From NCBI GenBank assembly GCA_002811675.1, contig PDIM01010401.1, forward strand, positions 13,323-38,120: a stretch of 24,798 nucleotides of DNA, written 5' to 3'. The notes below the pieces were generated by a model that made no database searches, was not told where the DNA came from, and saw only the letters and a program-made list of their open reading frames with translations. Made by a program: the position numbers and the translations under genes. The stretch comes from Ichthyosporea sp. XGB-2017a (Eukaryota > Opisthokonta > Ichthyosporea). Every line of letters begins with the position of its first letter. The first letter of the stretch is position 1. This document shows, one piece after another, positions 9,294-17,324 of the stretch.

Positions 9294-9551
9294 GAGGGAT
9301 CTTTACTGTTTTTTGCAGGTAGTGGGAGACGGTATTGCTGTGTACAAATGGCAAATCAAAAACTTGTATGCATATCAGGGAATCCAATCTTGAATTTTGA
9401 ACCATCTAAGTTTTTCAGCGCAAAAATTTGTTCTTGTGGGCTGGTTAGGGTAGACTTTGCAACGTTTTTATCAAGCTTGCATCATGATTCATGTAGCTGT
9501 GCAAGGTCGAGGTGGGACTTGGGAGCTGGTTTTGGGTTTGTTGTTGACGAG

Positions 9552-9565
9552 ACGTCATGAGTCAT
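9552..9565. promoter_or_regulatory. CRE/AP-1-like bZIP composite site
   Basis: The sequence ACGTCATGAGTCAT contains a CRE-type ACGTCA overlapping a full palindromic AP-1/Gcn4 site, ATGAGTCAT. It is about 430 bases upstream of the ATG at 9996, so a role in that gene's control is possible. It is a motif match only. Confidence 0.35.
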
Positions 9566-9809
9566 CGACACCACTCAACAGTTTGCAAATTGCAACTCTC
9601 AAAGCCTCAACTCCGCGACCCCGCAAAGACATTTTTCTTCATTATGGAAAAATTGGTACAATTTTTTTTTTTTAAAAAAAAAGACCACACACAAATTACA
9701 AATTATTTGTTACAAATTTTGAGGCCAAATTTTTCAGGGAATTTTTCCTCGACATTTTTGTTTGTTTTGTCTCACTTTGGCAACTTTTCCCCACTTTTTC
9801 TTCCTTTTT

Positions 9810-9811
<2 letters not shown>

Positions 9812-9879
<68 letters not shown>

Positions 9880-9893
9880 CTTTTTTTTTTTTT
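9812..9893 (+). promoter_or_regulatory. T65 homopolymer and T13 tract upstream of the secreted coiled-coil gene
   Basis: The longest pure homopolymer in the window: 65 T, then ATAC, then 13 T and GTCTGCAG. It lies 103-184 bases before the ATG at 9996. It is a possible nucleosome-free promoter element or the pyrimidine tract of a leader intron with acceptor at 9900-9901. The exact length is unreliable in most assemblies. Confidence 0.55.
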
Positions 9894-9995
9894 GTCTGCA
9901 GTTTGTTGTTTCGTTTTGTTGTGTTGAAACGTTCCATTTTTTGATTTATGAAAAGTAGAAGAAGAATCGTAGAAAGAAGAGTTTAGTTAATAATA

Positions 9996-10841
9996 ATGAT
10001 GGGTAGATCTGTTGCTGTATTGCTCTTGCTTGCCTTGTGCGCCACATTGGCTTGTGGGTATGTTGCGAAAATCGATGTGAACGATAAGGACATTAAAGAT
10101 GCTTTTGACTTCGTCAAAGGGCTTGTGAAGGAGCACAAGGATGATAAGATTAATGTTGATGTTGATGATGTTAAAGATTTTGTGGCTGACTTTGCCAAGA
10201 AGTTCAATGATGGAAAGTTTGATAAGGAACTGGAAAAAGAAGTTGAAGACGTTCAAAAAGTTGTTGGCGAGGTTTACGACGATTTGGAGCATGTCTACGA
10301 AGAAAACAAAGAACAAATGGAAAAGTTTGTAAAAGAATTGGTCAAAAAGGTCTCGGAAACATACGAAACTGAGTATGCAGATGCCAAACCTAAAGTAGAG
10401 CAACTCGAGAAGGAAATTGAGGTCGAGTTAGAGAAGGAATTTAAGAGTGTGAAGAGCCAAGTTGAAAAGTCCCTGAAGAAAACTTTCAAGGAGTTGGAAA
10501 CTGAAGAAGCTAAAATCGAGGAAGAAGTTGAGTTGGTCCAAAAAGCTTCCAAAGCTTATAAAAAGCACGACCGCCTTCAGTTTGCCCCCAAAGAGCATTT
10601 CTCTACCGATAGCCCGCTCAAAACTGTCGCCCCAGTAGAGAAAGCCAACCCTTGCATCGAGTCTAAGGAGTACGGAAAGAAAGCTTGTGATGCCAGTTGC
10701 CGCTCTCGGATTTCCGAGCACAAGGAAATTCATCTTTCTCACTGCTTGTTGAAGTGTGCCACTGGATGCAATGTGTGCTGTAATTATCTCTACCGTCTTG
10801 CCGCGTCCTCCAAGTGCAAGAGTGACTGCAGAAATAACTAA
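9996..10841 (+). CDS. Secreted coiled-coil protein with ten-cysteine C-terminal domain
   Basis: A 281-residue protein in one exon, family not recognised. It begins with a clear signal peptide (MMGRSVAVLLLLALCATLAC, likely cut near residues 20-22). Residues about 25-190 are highly charged and helical with heptad-like spacing (Glu/Lys-rich, with Val/Leu/Phe at core positions), giving a long extracellular coiled coil or amphipathic rod of apolipoprotein type. After a Pro/Ser linker (about 195-217) comes a compact domain with cysteines at 220, 231, 235, 250, 254, 258, 261, 262, 274 and 278, enough for five disulfides. The C-x3-C-x3-C-x2-CC core faintly recalls plant GASA/snakin domains, but the spacing differs and I do not claim homology. 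The ATG at 9996 is followed directly by a second ATG, and either could start it. A structural or cell-surface role is likely. Confidence 0.85.
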   Translation: MMGRSVAVLLLLALCATLACGYVAKIDVNDKDIKDAFDFVKGLVKEHKDDKINVDVDDVKDFVADFAKKFNDGKFDKELEKEVEDVQKVVGEVYDDLEHVYEENKEQMEKFVKELVKKVSETYETEYADAKPKVEQLEKEIEVELEKEFKSVKSQVEKSLKKTFKELETEEAKIEEEVELVQKASKAYKKHDRLQFAPKEHFSTDSPLKTVAPVEKANPCIESKEYGKKACDASCRSRISEHKEIHLSHCLLKCATGCNVCCNYLYRLAASSKCKSDCRNN

Positions 10842-10961
10842 AGCAAATTAGGATCAAAGGTGCCTTTGTTTTTCATCTTTCGCACCACTAACTCTGAATT
10901 CGTCAAAAATCTGGCTGCTCTTTTAAAAATGTAAGAGAAAGGAGGCCAAAGTAAGGACAAT

Positions 10962-10967
10962 AATAAA
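10962..10967 (+). terminator. Poly(A) signal AATAAA, secreted coiled-coil gene
   Basis: Canonical hexamer 121 bases after the stop at 10841; a second AATAAA lies at 10989-10994. Confidence 0.65.
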
Positions 10968-11086
10968 AAACATAAATACAAAGAAAAGAATAAAAGACAG
11001 GCCCCCGTTTAGCAGTTGACGCTGCAGAAAGCAGATTTTCTTGCAACACAAAGACTACAAACTAAAAACAGACAAGCTTGTGCCCA

Positions 11087-11211
11087 ATGTCGACGCGGAA
11101 AGCAAGAAATGGGTACTTTTACGGGGAGGAGCGTAAGCCTTCTGGGGAAGCGATGATCCGGAAAGCTAAATGGGAATGGGACGCGAGGACCAAGAGAGAC
11201 CAGCAGGAAGA
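11087..11211 (+). CDS. Unknown protein, 5' part only, cut by assembly gap
   Basis: An ATG at 11087 opens a frame of 41 complete codons (start MSTRKARNGYFYGEERKPSG, continuing basic and charged with a KWEWDARTKRDQQE segment) that runs into the gap. Its third codon positions are more G/C-rich than those of the neighbouring genes, and no family is recognised. Because the gap length is probably an estimate, frames cannot be joined across it. The few bases after the gap that stay open (to 12105 or 12121) may or may not be its end. It could be a true gene, or the 5' side of the element that carries the A33 tract at 12203. Confidence 0.4.
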
Positions 11212-12093
11212 NNNNNNNNNNNNNNNNNNNNNNNNNNNNNNNNNNNNNNNNNNNNNNNNNNNNNNNNNNNNNNNNNNNNNNNNNNNNNNNNNNNNNNNNN
11301 NNNNNNNNNNNNNNNNNNNNNNNNNNNNNNNNNNNNNNNNNNNNNNNNNNNNNNNNNNNNNNNNNNNNNNNNNNNNNNNNNNNNNNNNNNNNNNNNNNNN
11401 NNNNNNNNNNNNNNNNNNNNNNNNNNNNNNNNNNNNNNNNNNNNNNNNNNNNNNNNNNNNNNNNNNNNNNNNNNNNNNNNNNNNNNNNNNNNNNNNNNNN
11501 NNNNNNNNNNNNNNNNNNNNNNNNNNNNNNNNNNNNNNNNNNNNNNNNNNNNNNNNNNNNNNNNNNNNNNNNNNNNNNNNNNNNNNNNNNNNNNNNNNNN
11601 NNNNNNNNNNNNNNNNNNNNNNNNNNNNNNNNNNNNNNNNNNNNNNNNNNNNNNNNNNNNNNNNNNNNNNNNNNNNNNNNNNNNNNNNNNNNNNNNNNNN
11701 NNNNNNNNNNNNNNNNNNNNNNNNNNNNNNNNNNNNNNNNNNNNNNNNNNNNNNNNNNNNNNNNNNNNNNNNNNNNNNNNNNNNNNNNNNNNNNNNNNNN
11801 NNNNNNNNNNNNNNNNNNNNNNNNNNNNNNNNNNNNNNNNNNNNNNNNNNNNNNNNNNNNNNNNNNNNNNNNNNNNNNNNNNNNNNNNNNNNNNNNNNNN
11901 NNNNNNNNNNNNNNNNNNNNNNNNNNNNNNNNNNNNNNNNNNNNNNNNNNNNNNNNNNNNNNNNNNNNNNNNNNNNNNNNNNNNNNNNNNNNNNNNNNNN
12001 NNNNNNNNNNNNNNNNNNNNNNNNNNNNNNNNNNNNNNNNNNNNNNNNNNNNNNNNNNNNNNNNNNNNNNNNNNNNNNNNNNNNNNNNNNNNN
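11212..12093. other. Assembly gap (882 undetermined bases)
   Basis: A run of N. The flanks are more GC-rich than the surroundings, and an A33 tract lies 110 bases beyond, so a repeat or retroposed element may have broken the assembly. Nothing can be said of the content. Confidence 1.
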
Positions 12094-12201
12094 AACGTGG
12101 AGTAGGAGGGGCGGAAGCTAGATAGCTTGACAAGGGAGAATGATGATTTGTAGATAGTTTTTGTTAAAAAGGGTAATAAAAGAGTCCTTAGTAGGCTGGG
12201 A

Positions 12202-12235
<34 letters not shown>
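12094..12235 (+). mobile_element. Possible 3' end of a retroposed sequence (AATAAA, 22 bases, A33)
   Basis: An AATAAA at 12175-12180 is followed, after 22 bases, by 33 consecutive A (12203-12235), then ordinary sequence. That is the layout of a polyadenylated transcript copied back into DNA (non-LTR element or processed gene copy). The 5' side would lie in the gap. No target-site duplication can be recognised with confidence. Since A/T homopolymers are common in this window, chance remains a real alternative. Confidence 0.35.
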
Positions 12236-12237
<2 letters not shown>

Positions 12238-12614
12238 AGTCTGAAGCTTAGCAAGGAGCAGCCTATAACTGCCTATTAGTGAAAAAGACTTAAAAGTCGC
12301 ACCAAAGGCATCAAATTCTTTGAGTTTTTCTATTGCTTGCTGTTAATTCATTGCCCTGTCACTTAGCAACCAATTTATTTTGTATGGGAAATTCCATACA
12401 AAATACTTTTAGTTTCAGAAATTAAAATTCTTCAAAGGCCATCCATTGTTGCACTTTTTTTTATATATATCTTTTTTTTTTTCCTTTTTCTTTTGTTTGA
12501 GCCTTTTGTTTTTAAGATTTTTAATATTGAAATTTAATCCCCCCTTTTTTTGATTTGATTCAACCTTCATTTTTTTTATTGTTGTTTTTTTAGAGTTCAA
12601 ATCGGATCAAACAA
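12236..12614. other. Intergenic region and leader of the six-exon secreted gene
   Basis: No coding sequence is seen. Positions 12380-12405 hold a short inverted repeat (TTTTGTATGG...CCATACAAAA) that could form a hairpin. T-rich stretches run from 12455 to 12591 and end in TTTTTTTAG (AG at 12592-12593), an acceptor-like site 21 bases before the ATG. Confidence 0.5.
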
Positions 12615-15021
12615 ATGGCGGGGAATTTTCAAGTAGTACTTTTATTCCTCTTAGGGGTATCATCGATTCTCTTTTCACAAGCACACGCTTTCCCGAGTGA
12701 GTCTTCCGGGGAGGAAGATGGCACCAACCTACAATTAAGTAAGAATACAGTCCGACAGTCCGACAATGCAGTAGCTGAAGCTAGAAAGTCCTGTGTGTAC
12801 TTACCTTAACCTTACATCTCTCTGTGTAGGCAGCATTAGAAAACAGAAGTTCTATTGCGACTCGAAACAAGAAAGTGAATACTCTCTGAAGTTGCGAGAT
12901 CTAGAAGGTAAGGTGCATTTATGTTGGCAAATAGGCATATTAATATTTTTCCTCTGATATTGAAAACAAACCCCATTGCTTGCCACTACTCAAACTTGGC
13001 CAAATAGAGTGTCAGTTGAATCTTCAGTATTTTAAGATGGCGTGGCCCCAACTAGAACGACAAAGAACCAGCTGTCTTTCCAACATCACCATCGACTACG
13101 ATATTCTTTTGAAGTTTGAAGATCTTATTATTCACAATAACTTTCCCTGTAAAGATGGAGAGGAATGTCAAAGTATCAAAGAAGAAAATGCGAGGCTTAA
13201 AGCGGTCAACAGGCATTACGAATCTGTAATTGTTGCTTTGCTGAACTTGTTTATGAATTATGGCTCCTATAGTCACCTGAAAGCGTTCAAATTATTTTTC
13301 GAGCTTGTACTTCGACATATTGCCCGTGATGTGAACAAAGTGGATGTCCTTTTGGATTGTAAGTAAACATTGTCTGCTTTTTCTGGAAGTAAATTAACTG
13401 TTTCGTGCGCTTCACTTATATGTTAATGGACTTTGGTATTTGTTTGCATGCCGTGCAATGTGCTTTATAGCTTATGAAAGTGTTTCAAAGGGACGTAGAA
13501 ATCCTCAACCTCAACTGTTAGAAAGTATCGCGGGCATGTTTGGATTCGGAGCTCCAGGACACAGCGGCGAATCAGATAAACCTAATGCGCTGAAACACAA
13601 GCCTAAAGTTTTTCCAAAGGTAAACTCTGAAGACACTACACAGGAGGAAGACGACTTCTTGGAGATAAATGAATTACCAAATACCTCCTTGATTTTGCAT
13701 AAATCTAAAGATGCTCAAAAGAATACGGGAATGTTTGATGCTTTCAAAAACGCAATGGAGAATCAAACCAAGCCAAAGCACCAGGAAAAGGATTCTGGTG
13801 AAAGCCTCTCTGATGCATTATATGATATCCTTAAACCTAAGAAACAGGAGAAGAAGGTACTTGATTCCAGTAGAGATATGGAGTTTTCCGAGAAGGCATC
13901 TTTGTCATCTGAGTTTTTGGAAAGTGAATCCGAAGGCTCAGAAAACGTTTCTCCATGGCTCCGTAGAGCTAAAAGCTTCATGGACAATGCTAAAAGTAAG
14001 ATCCTTGCAAAGCCAAAACATGCCAGTAATTCTGAATTATCTACAGACTTTGAAGGGCAAATAGATAGACAAGACTTCAATGCTTTGAAAGATCTTCCTA
14101 TCATACATGAATATGAGCAAGCTGCAGTAAAGAAAAACTCGCATAATTCTGCCCAAAAGTCCGATGACATGGAAACGAACGATTTCGAGGAATATCAAAA
14201 ATTCAGGAAATTCATGCAAATTCAAAAAATGAAAAAAGATTCGAAACATACAGAAGAAGAGACAGTGAAGCCTTTCCATGGCGCCCTGACAGTTAACACT
14301 GACAATTCCGAAACTGCCAGTGATATGGAGACGGATGAAGAGGCTAGCACAGTGATTGAGCAAAATTCAAAAGCGGAAGATGAAAATGCCAAGCAGCGCA
14401 TAGTCGCAACCGTCCAAACTCTTATTAGCAATACAAATTCCGATTCCAAAAACTCCAATAACGATTTGGAGATTGACAAGCTGTACGAGGCCATATCGGA
14501 ATTCCAAGGCCACGAGGCGAAAGAAATGCTCTTCATTGAAGAGTTGGTTACAAACATCGCACACATGACCTCAGCAATATCAAGAAAATTATTAGGTATC
14601 CAAGAGAAAATTAAATTCTTGATGAGTAATTGCAATGGTTCCTCAGATGGAAGTTTGATTAGTAAGTATACTCCAGTTAACCAAAGCAAAGATATTCGTT
14701 TGATTCATACAATTCTTTAATTGTTACTTTTAGCATTAGTGTCTAATTATCTTCTTTTCTTTTCTTTACTTCTTTCAAAATTACAGAAGGCCTCATCGAT
14801 GCAAGTGAGGAATTGATCAGTAAGTGCAAATAAGATTTTAAAAGTGGCGTTTGTAGAGGCAAAATCATTGTATTAACATTTATACATTTCTTTATTTATT
14901 TTATTTCCGATTCTCATTCTCTTGCTGAACATGACAAACAATACTATTTATAGGATTCCTTTTGGATTACATGGACAAACAATCAAAGACGGATTCCCAG
15001 AAGAAACAGAAAACGGCTTAA
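12615..15021 (+). CDS. Secreted protein of unknown family, six exons, all introns phase 1
   Basis: My splice model has exons 12615-12738, 12830-12907, 13008-13358, 13471-14661, 14787-14819 and 14954-15021: 1845 bases, 614 residues, one open frame to TAA. Donors are GTAAGA, GTAAGG and three GTAAGT; acceptors end in TAG or CAG. Exon 5 is only 33 bases. The acceptor at 13007 has a weak pyrimidine tract and is the least sure; it is the nearby AG that keeps the frame. The protein starts with a signal peptide (MAGNFQVVLLFLLGVSSILF, likely cut after AHA at 25). Residues about 42-184 have five cysteines and helices, probably a small folded domain. Residues about 185-540 are Ser/Glu/Lys-rich and disordered, with Asn-x-Ser/Thr sites. 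The C-terminus (about 500-600) is helical. The function is unknown; I recognise no family. The single-exon open frames in this stretch are fragments of this gene. Confidence 0.7.
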
Positions 15022-15060
15022 TAATTATACAGGTAGACTAAAAGTGATGCTCATTTTAGA

Positions 15061-15066
15061 AATAAA
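15061..15066 (+). terminator. Poly(A) signal AATAAA, six-exon secreted gene
   Basis: Canonical hexamer 40 bases after the TAA that the splice model predicts at 15019-15021. This supports the 3' end of that model. Confidence 0.7.
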
Positions 15067-15502
15067 TATTTTTCAATTTATGTTTGCGAGTAAATTGAGA
15101 AACTAGTATAACCAGAACAAAGAAAAAAGTCAATTTCAATAACTGTCAATCTCTACCTTGGAAAAAACCAAAAAGGCAAAAGAAATCATAATTTTTGCGG
15201 AAAAGGTGCGCAACGGCAAAAAAAAAGTGAGAAAAAGCGCGGGTGCGGCCCCGGGGACGCTGAAGAGTGAAGAGGCGATCAAAAAAAGAATGAAAGTATT
15301 GAAATTTTCATAGAGACGTTAATTTTTTGTTTTTGTTGTTAAAAATTTTTAGACAAAACAAAAACCTTATAAAAAAAGAAGAACTACGCAATAGCAAATC
15401 AAGCAAAAGCAAAAGGGATTTCAAGTTCTCGAAGTTGTTTATTAGAGCGATATAACATATAGTTGCGAGCGAATGCAAAGCAAAGCTAAAAAAATCAAAA
15501 CC
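15067..15502. other. Intergenic region and promoter of the aminotransferase gene
   Basis: Mostly A-rich, with a short GC-rich patch (about 15205-15280, including GCGGCCCCGGGG). A TATA-like TATAACATATAG lies at about 15450-15461, some 40-50 bases before the likely ATG. No gene or RNA gene is seen. Confidence 0.5.
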
Positions 15503-16955
15503 ATGTCTTCTTTTAATGTTCCGTCCGCTCCTCCGGATCCCATCTTTTTAGTGACTTCTTCTTTCAAGGCTGACACACATCCAGACAAGATGAATCTTGG
15601 TGTAGGGGGTAAGTTGTTGGTTATTCAGGTTGAGGTTGAAGATGTAACTTTTTTGTTTCATTTTCTTTTCCTACTGCCAGTTCTGCTTTTGATGGTTTGA
15701 CTGATTTGTGTGTGTTTCTTTTTTTTTTTTTTTTTTTTTTTTTTTTGTTTTGTTTTTTTTTTTTTTTTAACAGAAGAAGGTAAGCCTTGGGTTCTTCCGG
15801 TTGTGAAAAAGGTAGAAAAGATGCTTGCTGAAGACAACACTCTTGATCACGAGTACCTGAAGATTGATGGTATTAGGGAGTTTTCCCAAAAGGCAGCTGA
15901 ACTCGTTCTAGGTAGCGATTCAATTGCCTTCAAGGAGAATCGTGTCAGCTTCAGTCAAGCCCTGTCGGGGACTGGCTCCCTTAGACTGGCAGGGGGACTT
16001 TTGGCTAAGTTTTATCCATCAAAGGAACTATATATTTCGAATCCAACTTGGGGTAAGTGGAAATGAGGATTTTTTTTGCTCCCTTCGTATTCGGATCCCT
16101 GTTTTGTTAACTGAACTCTTTTGTGGTATGTTATTCTGTCTAGGAAATCACCGTGCGATATTTGAAGCAGAAGGGTTTAACGTGAGCACTTATCGTTATT
16201 TTGACAAGAGTACAAACGGTTTGGACTTTGCAGGTTTGGTTGAGGACTTGAAGGAGGCTCCTAACGGGTCAGTAGTTGTTCTTCATGCGTGTGCTCATAA
16301 TCCTACGGGGGTTGATCCAACGAAAGAACAGTGGCACCAAATTTCAAATCTTTTAAAAGAAAAGAAGTTGTATCCCATTTTTGATATCGCTTATCAGGGA
16401 TTTGCGAGTGGGGATTTCGATCGGGATGCGTATGGTGTCCGTTATCATACCGCCAATGGTGGGGAGCTAATGGTGGCACAGTCATTCTCAAAGAATATGG
16501 GTCTGTACAATGAGCGTGCTGGTAATCTTTGTATCGTTGCAGAAACTCCAGAGCGTGCGACGAATATGAACAGCCAGGTGAAGCTGATTATTCGTGCAAT
16601 GTATTCCAACCCTCCCAGTCATGGTGCTCGAATTGCGGCAACTATCATGAACGACCCAAAGTTGTGTGAAGAATGGTTTGAAAGTGTACGTGTGATGTCT
16701 TCGCGAGTGCTGCAGATGCGAAAGGCTTTATATAAAGAGTTGGTAGCTTTGAATACTCCTGGAATATGGACTCATATTTTGGAGCAGATTGGTATGTTTA
16801 CTTTTACTGGCTTGAACCCACAGCAAGTTGAGAGATTGACTGCTGAATTTCATATCTACCTTCTCAAGAATGGTCGCATTAACATGTGTGGGATAAACAC
16901 CCATAATGTCAAGTACTTGGCAAAGGCTATTAATAGTGTAGTTACAAACTCCTAA
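15503..16955 (+). CDS. AAT (GOT): Aspartate aminotransferase, three exons
   Basis: Exons 15503-15608, 15774-16052 and 16144-16955 give 398 residues. The enzyme moves the amino group between aspartate and 2-oxoglutarate with pyridoxal phosphate, linking the TCA cycle with amino-acid metabolism. Motifs of the family are clear: the PLP lysine in AQSFSKNMGLYNERAGNL, the PLP-nitrogen aspartate in FDIAYQGFASGD, CAHNPTGVDP, SNPPSHGARI, TWGNHR, and GRINMCGI with the substrate arginine. No targeting peptide is seen, so it is probably cytosolic. The ATG at 15503 has ACC before it; an in-frame ATG at 15473 would add ten basic residues. Both introns are phase 1 with GTAAG donors, and intron 1 ends in long T runs then AACAG. 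One oddity: the usual NLGVGAYRTEEGKPW reads NLGVG-EEGKPW, so about four residues are missing exactly at intron 1. I found no microexon for them. Confidence 0.93.
15719..15768 (+). repeat. T tract at the end of aminotransferase intron 1
   Basis: Twenty-eight T, then TTTTG-type interruptions and about 17 more T, then AACAG with AG at 15772-15773. It is the pyrimidine tract of a coding intron, and shows that such long T runs can be tolerated directly at a splice acceptor in this genome. Confidence 0.8.
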
Positions 16956-17088
16956 TTGGATGGGTAATAGAAGGAAATTGGGTGGGTGGTGGGACATGAA
17001 AATTTAAGATACGAGAACACCCAGAAGCTGAACTTCGAAGGTAAAAGAAAACATGATGCTGGCAAAACAATTTTGGTTTTGTATGTAA

Positions 17089-17094
17089 TTTATT
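17089..17094 (-). terminator. Poly(A) signal AATAAA (minus strand), muskelin gene
   Basis: TTTATT on the plus strand, 231 bases beyond the muskelin stop codon in its direction of reading. It lies between the two convergent stop codons, nearer the aminotransferase. Confidence 0.5.
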
Positions 17095-17246
17095 TTTGTA
17101 GTAGAAAGTAAAGTGGGGAAAAAATGGAATATATAAAAAAAAACAAAGCAAAGCAAAAAAAAAAACATGTGTTCTTTTTGATCTGTTCGTTTAGTCTGTG
17201 TTCTTCAATCACAAGCAGTCAAAGCCTGAGATTAAAATACAATGAT

Positions 17247-17252
17247 AATAAA
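17247..17252 (+). terminator. Poly(A) signal AATAAA, aminotransferase gene
   Basis: The first canonical AATAAA on the plus strand after the stop at 16955. It lies beyond the muskelin signal, so the two 3' untranslated regions probably overlap. Confidence 0.55.
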
Positions 17253-17324
17253 AAGGGGTGGTGATGATGAGCAAAGGAATTCGGCGTTCATTCGAGGAGT
17301 GCTTTGGTGTTCAGTTACACAAAT

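Larger units (their letters stand above)
9294..9995. other. Intergenic region upstream of the secreted coiled-coil gene
   Basis: Holds an acceptor-like site ending at 9318, a CRE/AP-1-like composite (9552-9565), a T12/A9 junction near 9661-9681, and a T65 homopolymer at 9812-9876 followed by T13-GTCTGCAG. The last has the form of a 3' splice site, with AG at 9900-9901. No convincing coding region is seen. Confidence 0.55.

Noticed and set aside
1711-9595. Shared words TGTAGCTGTGCA and GCAAATTGCAA in the intergenic regions near 1711-1737 and 9492-9595
   Set aside because: Matches of 11-12 bases are expected by chance in 25 kb, and their spacing differs between the two places.
9557-9958. Open frames rich in Phe across the T65 tract
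   Set aside because: Homopolymer TTT codons give a false open frame; no protein-like composition.
10660-10841. Assignment of the Cys-rich tail to the plant GASA/snakin family
   Set aside because: Only part of the cysteine spacing agrees, and ten rather than twelve cysteines are present.
11009-12254. Long open frames of 311-374 codons on both strands across the gap
   Set aside because: Almost all of their length is undetermined bases, and the gap size is likely arbitrary. Only the 125 bases before the gap on the plus strand were kept, as a partial gene.
12380-12405. Inverted repeat TTTTGTATGG / CCATACAAAA as a structured RNA or mobile-element end
   Set aside because: Arms of about ten bases with no partner copy or flanking duplication; noted only as a possible hairpin in an intergenic stretch.
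14222-14689. A 155-codon minus-strand open frame inside exon 4 of the secreted gene
   Set aside because: Shadow frame; the plus-strand exon is supported by splice signals, signal peptide and downstream AATAAA.
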